A stretch of DNA of 41,461 nucleotides from Eubacterium sp. AF16-48 (GCF_003479405.1 NZ_QUHB01000012.1:28470-69930); one strand, 5' to 3'; shown: positions 26,210 to 35,456, counted from the first letter of the stretch. Notes: generated from the sequence alone by a model not told the origin. Numbers and translations are program-made.

Positions 26210-26612
26210 GCCTGAAATTAATTTTGTGTTGTATTTCTAAATGATGTATGGCACCAAATCTCATGAAAAAACAAGGATAAATGATTGTGTAATGAAAATC
26301 TTTGAAAAGTCAAGAGGTTATGTGGAAAATGCACAAGTTTATTACATGTTAACAAAACGTTCGTTCTTTTATAATTCGACAAAGATTTACATAAAAAGAC
26401 CACAAAAAAGGTTAATAATGTTAATAACTCGGTTGATAACCTATTTTGTCGATAAAAAGATGGCAAAAAATATGTTAATAACTAATGTTAATAACTTTCA
26501 GGTCAAAAAAGGTCGAAAGTACCAAAATGATGGTTTTATTGTGCAAAATATACAAAATGGTCTTTAGGAAAAAATTACCGGGAAAAAATAGCAAAAAACA
26601 ATAAAAATCCTT
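26210..26612. other. AT-rich gene-free gap with palindrome array
   Basis: About 400 nt between the NlpC/P60 terminator and the hpf promoter. No credible gene: the open frames here lack ribosome sites and family features. It holds five GTTANTAAC-like palindromes (26411-26495) and three TGTCGAA-like heptamers, each reported separately. Confidence 0.6.
26411..26495. repeat. Array of five GTTANTAAC-like palindromes
   Basis: Near-identical 9-bp palindromes start at 26411 (GTTAATAAT), 26420 (GTTAATAAC), 26432 (GTTGATAAC), 26474 (GTTAATAAC) and 26487 (GTTAATAAC). Each unit reads GTTA-A-TAAC, an inverted repeat around one base. Spacings are 9, 12, 42 and 13 bp. The array ends about 118 bp before the hpf -35 box. 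This arrangement looks like a multi-site protein-binding region. Confidence 0.5.
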
Positions 26613-26640
26613 TTGAAATATCGGCATATTATGGTATAAT
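26613..26640 (+). promoter_or_regulatory. hpf promoter
   Basis: TTGAAA (26613-26618), a 16-nt spacer and TATAAT (26635-26640). The hpf ATG at 26673 follows after a short leader. Confidence 0.7.
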
Positions 26641-26672
26641 TTAATTACTAGTTAATGAAAGGAAGTGGTACC

Positions 26673-27212
26673 ATGAAAATTAATATTTTCGGAAAGAATA
26701 TTGAGGTAACAGATGGCATCAAAAGTGCAGTCCAGGAGAAGCTCGGAAAGTTAGACAAGTACTTTGCAGAGGAGACTAGAGCAGATGTTACCCTTAGTGT
26801 TAATCGAAACGATCAGAAAGTGGAGGTAACAATTCCTGTAAAAGGAAACATTATCAGAGCGGAAGAAGTCAGCGAGGATATGTACGCATCTATAGATATG
26901 GTTGAAGAAACTATAGAGCGTCAGCTTGTAAAGTATAAAAATAAACTTGTTGATAAGAAAAAAGCATTTAGGGAGGATTTTTCAGCTGATTATTTGGAAG
27001 CAGACTACGATGATGACGAAGAGGCTGCTGTAAAGATTGTCAGAACAAAGAGTTTTGGAATTAAACCTATGGATCCGGAAGAAGCTTGCGTTCAGATGGA
27101 ACTGTTAGGACATAATTTCTTTGTATTCCTTAATGCAGATACTGATGAAGTAAACGTTGTTTACAAGAGAAAAGGAAATACATACGGTCTTATTGAACCG
27201 ATGTTTGACTAA
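26673..27212 (+). CDS. hpf: Ribosome hibernation promoting factor, long form
   Basis: A 179-aa long-form HPF/RaiA protein, which inactivates ribosomes as 100S dimers in stationary phase or stress. The N-terminal domain (about 1-100; MKINIFGKNIEVTDGI) binds the 30S decoding region. The C-terminal domain (about 120-179; IVRTKSFGIKPMDPEEACVQ) is the dimerisation domain found only in long HPF. I chose ATG 26673, with AAAGGAAG 7 nt upstream. The in-frame ATG at 26655 lies before that site. It appears monocistronic, with a promoter at 26613-26640 and a terminator at 27222-27256. Confidence 0.96.
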   Translation: MKINIFGKNIEVTDGIKSAVQEKLGKLDKYFAEETRADVTLSVNRNDQKVEVTIPVKGNIIRAEEVSEDMYASIDMVEETIERQLVKYKNKLVDKKKAFREDFSADYLEADYDDDEEAAVKIVRTKSFGIKPMDPEEACVQMELLGHNFFVFLNADTDEVNVVYKRKGNTYGLIEPMFD

Positions 27213-27221
27213 GAAATGACT

Positions 27222-27256
27222 AAAAAAGCAGTGGCAGGTTTTGTCACTGCTTTTTT
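27222..27256 (+). terminator. Intrinsic terminator after hpf
   Basis: AAAAAAGCAGTG (27222-27233) pairs with CACTGCTTTTTT (27245-27256), ending in the T-run. Confidence 0.9.
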
Positions 27257-27419
27257 GTGTGAGATAAACGAAAACGTAATGACAAATTGCCACAATACCT
27301 TATTGATAGGGCATATTTGCCCATAAAATCTGCTGGAAAAATTATTGATTAAAACTGTCCGTGAGATGGAAATTTAACAGATATTTTACAATGTTTACAA
27401 TAAAATAAAATATGACATA

Positions 27420-27448
27420 TTGAATTAAACATATTAAAATGGTAATAT
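27420..27448 (+). promoter_or_regulatory. secA promoter
   Basis: TTGAAT (27420-27425), a 17-nt spacer and TAATAT (27443-27448), 48 bp before the ATG. Confidence 0.55.
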
Positions 27449-27496
27449 ATTCACTAGTGTGCCGAATATATCGGTAAAAAAGTAGAGGAGATTATT

Positions 27497-30070
27497 ATGG
27501 GCGTACTTAGCAAAATAATAGGAACGTATAGCGAGCGTGAATTAAAAAGACATAAGCCAACATTAAATAAAATATTGGAATTGAGACCGGAGATGCAGAA
27601 GTTAAGCGATGAGGAAATGAGAGCAAAGACTTCTGAATTTAAGGAAAGACTTAGTGCAGGAGAAACTTTAGATGACATACTTCCGGAGGCATATGCATTA
27701 GTTCGTGAAGCAACTAAAAGAACTCTTGGAACAGAACATTATCCTTGCCAGATTTTAGGCGGTATTATTCTCCATGAAGGACGTATTGCTGAAATGAAGA
27801 CAGGTGAAGGAAAAACACAGACCTGCTTACTTCCGGCATATCTTAATGCACTTACAGGAAAAGGCGTTCATATTGTTACAGTAAACGAATATCTGGCAAC
27901 CCGAGATGCTGAATGGATGGGTCAGGTTCACAGATTTTTAGGACTTACGGTAGGTTGCGTATTAGCAGATATGGATCATGATGCTAAGAAGGCAGCATAT
28001 GAGTGCGATATAACATATATTACTAACAATGAATTAGGCTTTGATTATCTTAGAGATAACATGGTTGTATATAAGGAACAGTTGGTACAGCGTGGTCTTT
28101 CATACTGTATTATCGATGAGGTTGACTCTGTTCTTATTGATGAGGCAAGAACACCTCTTATTATTTCAGGACAAAGTGGCAAATCAACTAAGTTATATGA
28201 AATGTGTGATATTCTTGCAAGACAGATGGAAAGAGGAACAGCTAATCCTGAACTTAGCAAGATGGATGCCATTATGGGAGTTGATATTGAAGAAGATGGT
28301 GATTTCCTCGTAAATGAGAAGGACAAGATAGTTACCCTTACTGCAGACGGTATTGCAAAGGTTGAAAAGTTCTTCCATATTGACAACTATGCAGATGCTG
28401 AAAACCTTGAACTTCAGCATAACGTAATACTTGCCCTTAGAGCTCATAATCTTATGCATAGAGATCAGGATTATGTAGTAAAGGATGACGAAGTTTTAAT
28501 CGTTGATGAATTTACAGGACGTATTATGCCGGGTAGAAGATATTCCGACGGACTTCATCAGGCAATTGAAGCAAAGGAACATGTAAAGGTAAACAGAGAA
28601 AGTAAGACTCTTGCAACTATCACCTTCCAGAACTTCTTTAACAAGTATGAAAAGAAGGCAGGTATGACAGGTACTGCCCTTACTGAAGAAAAGGAATTTA
28701 GAGATATTTACAGCATGGACGTAGTTGAAATTCCAACTAACAGGCCGATTGCAAGAATTGACCATGAAGATGCTGTATTTAAAACAAAGCGTGGGAAATT
28801 ACATGCAGTTATAAATGAAATAGAAGAATCATATAAGAAGGGACAGCCTGTTTTGGTTGGTACCATTAATATTGATTCATCAGAAGAAATCAGTTCATTA
28901 CTTAAGAAAAGAGGAATACCTCATAAAGTATTGAATGCTAAATATCATGAGTTAGAGGCTGAAATTGTTGCTCAGGCAGGACAGCATGGAGCTGTAACTA
29001 TTGCCACTAACATGGCAGGTCGTGGTACCGATATTAAACTTGATGATGATGCAAGAGCTGCCGGTGGACTTAAGATAGTAGGAACAGAAAGACATGAATC
29101 ACGTCGTATCGATAATCAGTTACGTGGACGTTCCGGTCGTCAGGGAGATGTAGGTGAGTCTAAATTCTTCATTTCTCTTGAAGATGATATTATGAGATTG
29201 TTTGCATCTGAGAAACTTATGTCAGTGTTTAATGCATTGGGAGTTCCTGAAGATGAAGAGTTACATCACAAGGCTCTTACGAAGACAATTGAAAAAGCAC
29301 AGAAGAAGATTGAAGGAAACAACTTTGGTATTAGAAAGAACCTTATGGAATACGATAAGGTTAATAACGATCAGAGAGAAATCATTTACGCAGAAAGAGC
29401 AAGAGTGTTAAATGGTGAAAACATGAGAGATGCCATCATAAAGATGATTTATGATATTATTGAATCTCAGGTTGATATGTTTATTAGAGATGATCAGGCA
29501 CCAAAGGATTGGGATATGGCAGGACTTTCACAGTCAATGCTGGGAATCATTCCGTTTAAGCTTAACCTTACTGAGGCAGATATTGAAAAGTTATCAAAAT
29601 CAGAATTTAAGCAGATGTTAAAGGAAGAAGCCGTTAAATTATATGAAATGAAGGAAGCTGAGTTCCCTGAACCTGAGCATATCAGAGAATTAGAAAGAAT
29701 TGTTCTTCTTAAGGTTATTGACAGAAAGTGGATGGATCACTTAGATGACTTAGAACAGTTAAAACAGGGTATCGGTCTTATGGCATACGGACAGAGAGAT
29801 CCGGCTGTAGAGTACAAGATACAGGGCTTTGAAATGTTTAATATAATGATTGACAATATCAAGATAGATACTGTTAAAACCTTATATCATATTCAGGTTG
29901 AACAGAAAGTTGAACGTGAAGAGGTTGCTGAAGTTACAGGAACTAACAAGGATGACAACGGAGGCGTTAAGAAACCAAAGCAGAGAGCAGAAGCAAAGAT
30001 ATATCCTAATGATCCTTGCCCTTGTGGAAGTGGAAAGAAATATAAGAACTGTTGCGGAAGAAAAGCATAG
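27497..30070 (+). CDS. secA: Preprotein translocase ATPase SecA
   Basis: An 857-aa SecA, the motor that drives unfolded preproteins through SecYEG at the inner membrane. Walker A GEGKT (in MKTGEGKTQ) lies near residue 104. The DEAD-like box is in [15 protein letters not shown]. The C-terminal helicase half has [10 protein letters not shown], and the scaffold/wing region includes [15 protein letters not shown]. The C-terminus carries the zinc SEC-C motif [14 protein letters not shown]. Length and order are normal for a housekeeping SecA. GAGGAG precedes the ATG. A hairpin terminator follows at 30094-30116. prfB comes next, the usual order in many Firmicutes. Confidence 0.98.
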   Translation: MGVLSKIIGTYSERELKRHKPTLNKILELRPEMQKLSDEEMRAKTSEFKERLSAGETLDDILPEAYALVREATKRTLGTEHYPCQILGGIILHEGRIAEMKTGEGKTQTCLLPAYLNALTGKGVHIVTVNEYLATRDAEWMGQVHRFLGLTVGCVLADMDHDAKKAAYECDITYITNNELGFDYLRDNMVVYKEQLVQRGLSYCIIDEVDSVLIDEARTPLIISGQSGKSTKLYEMCDILARQMERGTANPELSKMDAIMGVDIEEDGDFLVNEKDKIVTLTADGIAKVEKFFHIDNYADAENLELQHNVILALRAHNLMHRDQDYVVKDDEVLIVDEFTGRIMPGRRYSDGLHQAIEAKEHVKVNRESKTLATITFQNFFNKYEKKAGMTGTALTEEKEFRDIYSMDVVEIPTNRPIARIDHEDAVFKTKRGKLHAVINEIEESYKKGQPVLVGTINIDSSEEISSLLKKRGIPHKVLNAKYHELEAEIVAQAGQHGAVTIATNMAGRGTDIKLDDDARAAGGLKIVGTERHESRRIDNQLRGRSGRQGDVGESKFFISLEDDIMRLFASEKLMSVFNALGVPEDEELHHKALTKTIEKAQKKIEGNNFGIRKNLMEYDKVNNDQREIIYAERARVLNGENMRDAIIKMIYDIIESQVDMFIRDDQAPKDWDMAGLSQSMLGIIPFKLNLTEADIEKLSKSEFKQMLKEEAVKLYEMKEAEFPEPEHIRELERIVLLKVIDRKWMDHLDDLEQLKQGIGLMAYGQRDPAVEYKIQGFEMFNIMIDNIKIDTVKTLYHIQVEQKVEREEVAEVTGTNKDDNGGVKKPKQRAEAKIYPNDPCPCGSGKKYKNCCGRKA

Positions 30071-30093
30071 AAATCTATGATTTATTGTAAAAG

Positions 30094-30116
30094 AGACGGG
30101 CAATGCCCGTCTTTTG
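30094..30116 (+). terminator. Intrinsic terminator after secA
   Basis: GACGGGC (30095-30101) pairs with GCCCGTC (30105-30111) around AAT, followed by TTTT. Short T-run, so partial read-through to prfB is possible. Confidence 0.7.
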
Positions 30117-30177
30117 CAATATTATATCAATGTAATTAATCAGCCTTAAATATGGGCGGTGAAGTTAAGGAGTTTTC

Positions 30178-31296
30178 GTGGTTGAATTAGATCAGTATAA
30201 ATATCAGTGGAACCAGTATAAAGACAGTGTTAAGGAATTAGAGGCATCCTTTAACATTGAGGTAAAAAAAGAACGGTTAGAAGAAATAGAGGCTTCAATG
30301 GAGGAACAGGATTTTTGGGAGAATGTGGAAAAATCCCAAAAACTTACAAAAGAAATGAAGCAGTTAAAAAACAGCCTTGATACAATTAATGGTCTTGTGG
30401 AGCAGTATAACGAAATAGGAGTTTTAATTGAAATGGGGGAAGAAGAGGAAGATTTAAGTATAGTAGATGAAGTTGAAAATGAATTAAAAGATTTTATTGA
30501 AAATTTTGAAAAAGTGAAGATTCAGACCCTGCTTTCAGGAGATTATGACAAATACGATGCAATATTAAAAATTAACGCAGGTGCAGGTGGCACGGAATCC
30601 TGCGACTGGGCAGGAATGCTTTATAGAATGTACACCAGATGGGCGGAGAGCAAGGGCTTTGAGACAGAAGTTATTGATTATTTAGATGGAGATGAAGCCG
30701 GCATAAAATCAATAACCTTTCAGGTAAAAGGTGAAAATGCTTTTGGTTATTTAAAATCAGAAAAAGGAGTACACAGACTGGTTAGGATTTCGCCTTTTAA
30801 TGCAGCAGGAAAAAGACAGACATCTTTTGCTTCCTGTGATGTAATGCCTGATATTGAAGAAGATCTGGATGTGGAAATAAATGATGACGATATAAGAATT
30901 GATACATATCGTTCAAGCGGAGCAGGAGGACAGCATATTAATAAAACATCATCGGCAATAAGAATAACCCACCTTCCAACAGGAATAGTTGTACAGTGTC
31001 AGAATGAACGTTCCCAGCTTCAAAATAAAGACAAGGCAATGAAAATGTTAAAGGCAAAACTATATATACTTAAAAAGCAGGAAGAAGAGGAAAAGCGCTC
31101 AGGCATAAGAGGCGAAGTTAAAGAAATAGGATGGGGAAATCAAATCCGCTCCTATGTAATGCAACCTTATACTATGGTAAAAGATCATAGAACCGGCGAA
31201 GAAGTTACAGATGTAGGTAAGGTAATGGACGGATACATTGATCCATTCATAAATTCCTACTTAAAATGGCTTAATATAGACAAAGATAAACAATAA
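30178..31296 (+). CDS. prfB: Peptide chain release factor 2 (no frameshift)
   Basis: A 372-aa release factor that recognises UGA and UAA and releases the finished peptide. The RF2 stop-codon tripeptide SPF is in RISPFNAAG. The catalytic GGQ is at residues 250-252 (GAGGQHINKTSSAIRITH). It starts with GTG at 30178, with AAGGAG 5 nt upstream. Most bacterial prfB genes need a +1 frameshift at CTT-TGA-C near codon 25. Here the same place reads TCC-TTT-AAC-ATT in one continuous frame, so no shift is needed and UGA-dependent autoregulation is lost. It follows secA after a weak terminator. Confidence 0.96.
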   Translation: MVELDQYKYQWNQYKDSVKELEASFNIEVKKERLEEIEASMEEQDFWENVEKSQKLTKEMKQLKNSLDTINGLVEQYNEIGVLIEMGEEEEDLSIVDEVENELKDFIENFEKVKIQTLLSGDYDKYDAILKINAGAGGTESCDWAGMLYRMYTRWAESKGFETEVIDYLDGDEAGIKSITFQVKGENAFGYLKSEKGVHRLVRISPFNAAGKRQTSFASCDVMPDIEEDLDVEINDDDIRIDTYRSSGAGGQHINKTSSAIRITHLPTGIVVQCQNERSQLQNKDKAMKMLKAKLYILKKQEEEEKRSGIRGEVKEIGWGNQIRSYVMQPYTMVKDHRTGEEVTDVGKVMDGYIDPFINSYLKWLNIDKDKQ

Positions 31297-31298
31297 TA

Positions 31299-31327
31299 TT
31301 GATAATTGTTTATATCCGTGCTAAAAT
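31299..31327 (+). promoter_or_regulatory. hom promoter
   Basis: TTGATA (31299-31304), a 17-nt spacer and TAAAAT (31322-31327). The leader to hom is about 100 nt and contains small hairpins CTAAAG/CTTTAG and GCAAC/GTTGC. Confidence 0.7.
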
Positions 31328-31371
31328 CTACGAGTGTGTGATTACTAAAGTTTCTTTAGAATCCTGTAGTT

Positions 31372-31416
31372 ATGGCACGTGGCAACATCTGCAGTTGCAA
31401 ATATCCAAAATTATAA
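31372..31416 (+). CDS. Possible 14-codon leader peptide before hom
   Basis: ATG at 31372 followed by 13 codons and TAA (peptide MARGNICSCKYPKL), ending 20 nt before the hom ATG. It has no clear ribosome site, so translation is doubtful. It contains no run of threonine or methionine codons of the kind expected for classical attenuation. Listed because it fills the hom leader and has a CxC motif. Confidence 0.2.
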   Translation: MARGNICSCKYPKL

Positions 31417-31435
31417 TGACAAGCGAGGAGTAAAT

Positions 31436-32635
31436 ATGATTAAAGTTGCAATCTTAGGATATGGAACAGTAGGTTCCGGAGTTTTTGAAATTATTAGAGA
31501 AAATAAAGATTTAATTGCTGCAAATGCAGGTGAAGAAATTGAAGTAAAATATGTATTAGACTTAAGAGATTTTCCGGGAGACCCTTGTGAAAATGTTTTA
31601 GTTCATGATTATAATATTATTTTAGAAGACCCTGAGGTTGAAATCGTAATCGAAGTAATGGGTGGATTAAAGCCGGCATATGATTTTGTAAAGGCAGCCC
31701 TTGACGCAGGAAAGAGTGTATGTACATCAAATAAGGAACTGGTGGCAAAGCATGGAGCTGAATTAATAAGAATTGCAAAGAGCCATAACAGAAATTTCCT
31801 TTTTGAGGCATCTGTAGGTGGCGGAATCCCTATTATCAGACCGATTAACATGCACATTACAGCTGACAAAATCTGCGAAATAACAGGAATATTAAATGGA
31901 ACAACTAACTATATCCTTACAAAGATGGATAAAGAAGGAGCAGATTTTGCAAGTACACTTAAACAGGCACAGAATTTAGGATACGCTGAAAGAAATCCTG
32001 AGGCAGATATAGAAGGTTTTGATGCTGTAAGAAAAATTGCTATTTTAGCATCATTAGCTAAAGGTAAGACTGTTGATTTTGAAGAAATTTACACAGAGGG
32101 AATTTCAAATATAACAGATATAGACTTTAAATATGCAAAAACAATGAACAAATCAATAAAGCTTCTTGGAAAATGCAAGAATGAAGATGATGGTGTCGTA
32201 GCTTCAGTGGCACCTAGGTTATTATCCCAGGAGCATCCTCTTTACAATGTTAATGGTGTTGTAAATGGTATATTGGTACGTGGAAACATGGTTGGAGATT
32301 TAGTGTTTATTGGAAGCGGAGCAGGAAAACTCCCTACAGCCAGCGCAGTTGTATCTGATGTGGTAGACGCTGTAAGACACTTAAATGTGTCAACAACAGT
32401 TATGTGGGATGAGGAAAAATTGGAATTAGAAGATTTTTCTAAATCAAAGAAACATTTCTTTGTAAGAACAAAGGCAGATAAAAAGGATATTGAAAGCATA
32501 TTTGGAAATGTAGAGTACGTTGATGCGGGAATATCAGGAGAAACAGGCTTTATTACGGAGAAAATAAGCGAAGAAAAGTTTAGTGAAAAGGCAGATAAAT
32601 TAGGCATTATCTCAAGAATAAGAATTGAGGGATAA
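31436..32635 (+). CDS. hom: Homoserine dehydrogenase
   Basis: A 399-aa homoserine dehydrogenase, reducing aspartate semialdehyde to homoserine with NAD(P)H. The Rossmann motif GYGTVGSG is at residues 8-15. The catalytic region contains SNKELVAKHG and NGTTNYILTKM. A C-terminal ACT-type regulatory domain (about 320-399) probably gives threonine feedback. I chose ATG 31436, preceded by GCGAGGAG. The longer frame from GTG 31379 has no ribosome site. Two further aspartate-pathway genes follow after 51 nt and 49 nt, so this is probably one transcript. Confidence 0.96.
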   Translation: MIKVAILGYGTVGSGVFEIIRENKDLIAANAGEEIEVKYVLDLRDFPGDPCENVLVHDYNIILEDPEVEIVIEVMGGLKPAYDFVKAALDAGKSVCTSNKELVAKHGAELIRIAKSHNRNFLFEASVGGGIPIIRPINMHITADKICEITGILNGTTNYILTKMDKEGADFASTLKQAQNLGYAERNPEADIEGFDAVRKIAILASLAKGKTVDFEEIYTEGISNITDIDFKYAKTMNKSIKLLGKCKNEDDGVVASVAPRLLSQEHPLYNVNGVVNGILVRGNMVGDLVFIGSGAGKLPTASAVVSDVVDAVRHLNVSTTVMWDEEKLELEDFSKSKKHFFVRTKADKKDIESIFGNVEYVDAGISGETGFITEKISEEKFSEKADKLGIISRIRIEG

Positions 32636-32686
32636 GACCTATAAATCATAAATATAATAGACTTATTCTATATGTGAGGAGAAGCG

Positions 32687-33889
32687 ATGAAGTATATAGT
32701 TGTATTAGGAGATGGGATGGCTGACAAGCCTATTGAAGAGTTGGGAAACAAAACACCATTAGAGTATGCTGACACACCTACCATGGACAGATTGTCAAAG
32801 GTATCAGAGGTGGGATTGGTACATACCATACCTAAGGGGATGAAACCGGGGAGTGATACCGCGAACCTTTCAGTATTAGGATATGACCCTAAAAAGTATT
32901 ACACAGGGCGTTCACCTCTTGAAGCATTAAGTATAGGTGTTGATATGAAAACTACGGATGTTGCTTTAAGATGCAATATTGTTACAGTTTCCACAGACGA
33001 CCTGCCATACGAAGAAAAGACTATAATAGATCACAGCGCCAGTGAAATAAGCACAGAAGATGCAGCTGTTTTGTTAGAGGCTGTTAGAAAAGAACTTGAA
33101 ACGGATACTTATAAATTTTATGTGGGAACAAGTTACAGACATCTCACAATATGGGATAATGGAGAGGTAGTTGACTTAACACCACCTCATGATGTTTTAG
33201 GACAAAAAATTGGTCAGTATTTACCAAAAGACGAAGTTTTAAAGGAAATGCAGAAGAAGAGCTATGATATTTTAGCTAATCATCCAATAAACATTGATAG
33301 AATGAAGAAAGGACTTAACCCTGCTAACTCATTATGGTTTTGGGGAGCAGGAACAAGACCTTGTGTAACTTCTTTTGAAGAAAAGAATAATAAAAAAGGA
33401 GCTATGATATCAGCAGTGGATTTGTTAAAGGGAATTGCTGTTGGTGCAGGCATGAAAGTTATAGAAGTTGAAGGTGCCACAGGAGGACTTGAAACTAACT
33501 ATGAGGGAAAGGCTTCAGCAGCAGTAGATGTACTTTTAAATGAAGGCTATGATTTGGCATATGTTCACGTAGAAGCACCGGATGAAATGGGACATCAGGG
33601 TAGCGTTGAAAGAAAAGTAAAGGCTATTGAAAATCTTGATAAAAGGGTGATTAAGGTTATAACTGAAGCTATGGATAAGTCAGGAGAGGATTACAGATTG
33701 TTAGTTATGCCTGATCATCCTACACCTATTTGCGTTAGAACCCATACAAGTGATCCGGTTCCATATATGCTTTATGATAGCACGGATTTAAAGGATGAAA
33801 AGCATGACTACAATGAAAAGTGTGGAAAAGAAAGCGGACTTTTTATGGCAAATGGTTATGAAATGATGGATTATCTTTTGTCAAAATAA
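32687..33889 (+). CDS. Phosphoglycerate-mutase-like enzyme, probable homoserine kinase
   Basis: A 400-aa alkaline-phosphatase-superfamily enzyme of the archaeal-type cofactor-independent phosphoglycerate mutase family (apgM-like). Metal and catalytic motifs are LGDGMAD at residues 7-13, GSDTANLSVLGYDP near residue 62 with the catalytic serine, and C-terminal VEAPDEMGHQG and MPDHPTP. A branch of this family is annotated as a proposed homoserine kinase in bacteria lacking ThrB. Here it sits between hom and aspartate kinase, exactly where a homoserine kinase would belong, so that role is preferred over glycolysis. GAGGAG precedes the ATG. The assignment rests on family and context, not on a diagnostic residue. 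Confidence 0.85.
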   Translation: MKYIVVLGDGMADKPIEELGNKTPLEYADTPTMDRLSKVSEVGLVHTIPKGMKPGSDTANLSVLGYDPKKYYTGRSPLEALSIGVDMKTTDVALRCNIVTVSTDDLPYEEKTIIDHSASEISTEDAAVLLEAVRKELETDTYKFYVGTSYRHLTIWDNGEVVDLTPPHDVLGQKIGQYLPKDEVLKEMQKKSYDILANHPINIDRMKKGLNPANSLWFWGAGTRPCVTSFEEKNNKKGAMISAVDLLKGIAVGAGMKVIEVEGATGGLETNYEGKASAAVDVLLNEGYDLAYVHVEAPDEMGHQGSVERKVKAIENLDKRVIKVITEAMDKSGEDYRLLVMPDHPTPICVRTHTSDPVPYMLYDSTDLKDEKHDYNEKCGKESGLFMANGYEMMDYLLSK

Positions 33890-33938
33890 TAATAAAAATT
33901 CATATACTAAAATATATAAGCGAAGGGAAACAAAAATC

Positions 33939-35267
33939 ATGAAAGAAACAAAAGTTGTTAAATTTGGTGGAAGCTCATTAGCTGATGCAAAGCAGTTTAA
34001 GAAGGTAGCAGATATCATTCTTGCAGACCCTACCAGACGTTTTGTTGTAGCATCTGCACCAGGAAAACGTTTTGTTGAAGATATAAAAGTAACAGATATG
34101 TTGTATAAATGCTATGAGTTGGCATCAGAAGGTGAAAACTTTGATGAAGAATTTCAGGCAATAAAAGACAGATTTAACGGAATTATAAGTGAGTTAGGTA
34201 TAGAAGATTTCTCCTTAGAGAAAGAATTCGAGGCAATTAAAGGTGCTTTTTCTCATATGGCAGGTAGGGATTATGCTGCAAGCCGTGGAGAATATTTAAA
34301 CAGCATGGTTTTGGCAAAATATCTTGATTTTGATTTCATAGATGCTGCAAAATATGTGTTCTTTGATGAGTCAGGAAGCTTTGACTGGGAAAAAACAGCT
34401 GAAAAGCTTGTGCCAAAGCTTGCTTCAACAGAATATGCAGTTATACCGGGATTTTATGGCTCAATGCCTAATGGTACCATAAAGACATTTTCAAGAGGTG
34501 GCTCAGATGTAACAGGTTCAATTGTTGCAAGAGCAGCTTCTGCTAAGATATATGAAAACTGGACAGATGTTAGTGGATTCCTTATTTGTGATCCTAGAAT
34601 CATTAATAATCCGGAACCTATTAACACAATAACCTATGCTGAACTTAGAGAATTGGCATACATGGGTGCTACTGTATTACATGAAGATGCAATTTTCCCT
34701 GTACGTGCAGCAGGTATACCTGTAAATATTAAGAACACCAACTGCCCACAGGATAAGGGAACAATGATTGTATCTGAAACGGCAGAGCCTTGTGAGCATA
34801 TTATTACAGGTATTGCAGGAAAGAAGGGAATGTCCGTAATCAATATTGAAAAGGATAAGATGAATAGCGAAGTGGGATTTGGAAGAAACGTACTTCGTGC
34901 CCTTGAAAAGAGCAATGTAAGCTTTGAACATATGCCATCAGGTGTAGATACCATGAGTGTGGTTATTCAGACAGATGCCCTAACAGGAAAAGAGACAACT
35001 ATTTTAGATGAAATCCGTTCAAGAGTTCATCCTGATCAGTTGTTTATAGAAAATGATCTGGCTCTTATTGCAGTTGTAGGTCGTGGAATGAAGAGTGCCA
35101 GGGGAACAGCAGCAATATTATTTACAGCATTAGCTGAAGCCCGTGTAAATATCAAAATGATTGATCAGGGTTCATCGGAACTTAATATAATAATCGGTGT
35201 TGATGATCAGGATTTTGAGGTTGCAATGCGCGCAATTTATAACGCATTTATTAAAGTAAAAAAATAA
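33939..35267 (+). CDS. Aspartate kinase
   Basis: A 442-aa aspartokinase that phosphorylates aspartate, the entry step to lysine, methionine and threonine. The N-terminal amino-acid-kinase domain starts VVKFGGSSLADAKQF, with FSRGGSDVTGSIVARA and WTDVSGFLICDPRI further on. The C-terminal third (about 300-442) carries two ACT domains for feedback (GKKGMSVINIEKD, then LALIAVVGRGMKS). This long monofunctional type is probably threonine-controlled, given its position after hom and the homoserine kinase candidate. GAAGGG lies upstream of the ATG. No terminator is seen before the FMN riboswitch. Confidence 0.95.
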   Translation: MKETKVVKFGGSSLADAKQFKKVADIILADPTRRFVVASAPGKRFVEDIKVTDMLYKCYELASEGENFDEEFQAIKDRFNGIISELGIEDFSLEKEFEAIKGAFSHMAGRDYAASRGEYLNSMVLAKYLDFDFIDAAKYVFFDESGSFDWEKTAEKLVPKLASTEYAVIPGFYGSMPNGTIKTFSRGGSDVTGSIVARAASAKIYENWTDVSGFLICDPRIINNPEPINTITYAELRELAYMGATVLHEDAIFPVRAAGIPVNIKNTNCPQDKGTMIVSETAEPCEHIITGIAGKKGMSVINIEKDKMNSEVGFGRNVLRALEKSNVSFEHMPSGVDTMSVVIQTDALTGKETTILDEIRSRVHPDQLFIENDLALIAVVGRGMKSARGTAAILFTALAEARVNIKMIDQGSSELNIIIGVDDQDFEVAMRAIYNAFIKVKK

Positions 35268-35269
35268 CA

Positions 35270-35298
35270 TTGACAAAAAAATAACATAGTATTATCAT
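35270..35298 (+). promoter_or_regulatory. Promoter of the FMN riboswitch/ribU transcript
   Basis: TTGACA (35270-35275), a 17-nt spacer and TATCAT (35293-35298), just after the aspartate kinase stop codon. Confidence 0.65.
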
Positions 35299-35325
35299 AA
35301 CTATTGAATAATTTAATACAGAAAA

Positions 35326-35456
35326 TTCTTCGGGGCAGGGTGCAATTCCCGATCGGCGGTTACAGTCCGCGAGCGTTTTACGCAGGACTTGATTTGGTTC
35401 AAGTCAGGATATGGTGAAAATCCATAACCGACAGTATAGTCTGGATGGTAGAAGAT
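35326..35456 (+). ncRNA. FMN riboswitch (RFN element)
   Basis: The conserved RFN segments occur in order: TCTTCGGGGCAGGGTG, ATTCCCGATCGGCGGT, CAGTCCGCGAGC, GGATATGGTGAAAATCC, CCGACAGTATAGTCTGGATG and the closing AGAAGA. These fold into the six-helix FMN-binding junction. Downstream lie a short hairpin (AGTAC/GTACT, about 35474-35490) and a strong terminator (35518-35545). FMN binding is therefore expected to end transcription before ribU. Confidence 0.97.

Noticed and set aside
26411..26495. Cluster of DnaA boxes or a replication origin
   Set aside because: TGTTAATAA differs from the DnaA box (TGTGGATAA) at two positions, and neither dnaA/dnaN nor other origin genes are near.
26241..26567. 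Open frame of 108 codons after the NlpC/P60 gene
   Set aside because: No ribosome site, no family features, basic and low-complexity composition, and it runs through the palindrome array. The opposite strand is equally open. Taken as chance in AT-rich DNA.
30243..30256. Programmed +1 frameshift in prfB
   Set aside because: CTT-TAA-C can be read out of frame, but that frame is closed by several stops upstream. The actual coding frame is continuous from GTG 30178.
31379..31435. Longer N-terminus for homoserine dehydrogenase from GTG 31379
   Set aside because: No ribosome site there. ATG 31436 has GCGAGGAG upstream and places the Rossmann motif at the usual distance from the start.
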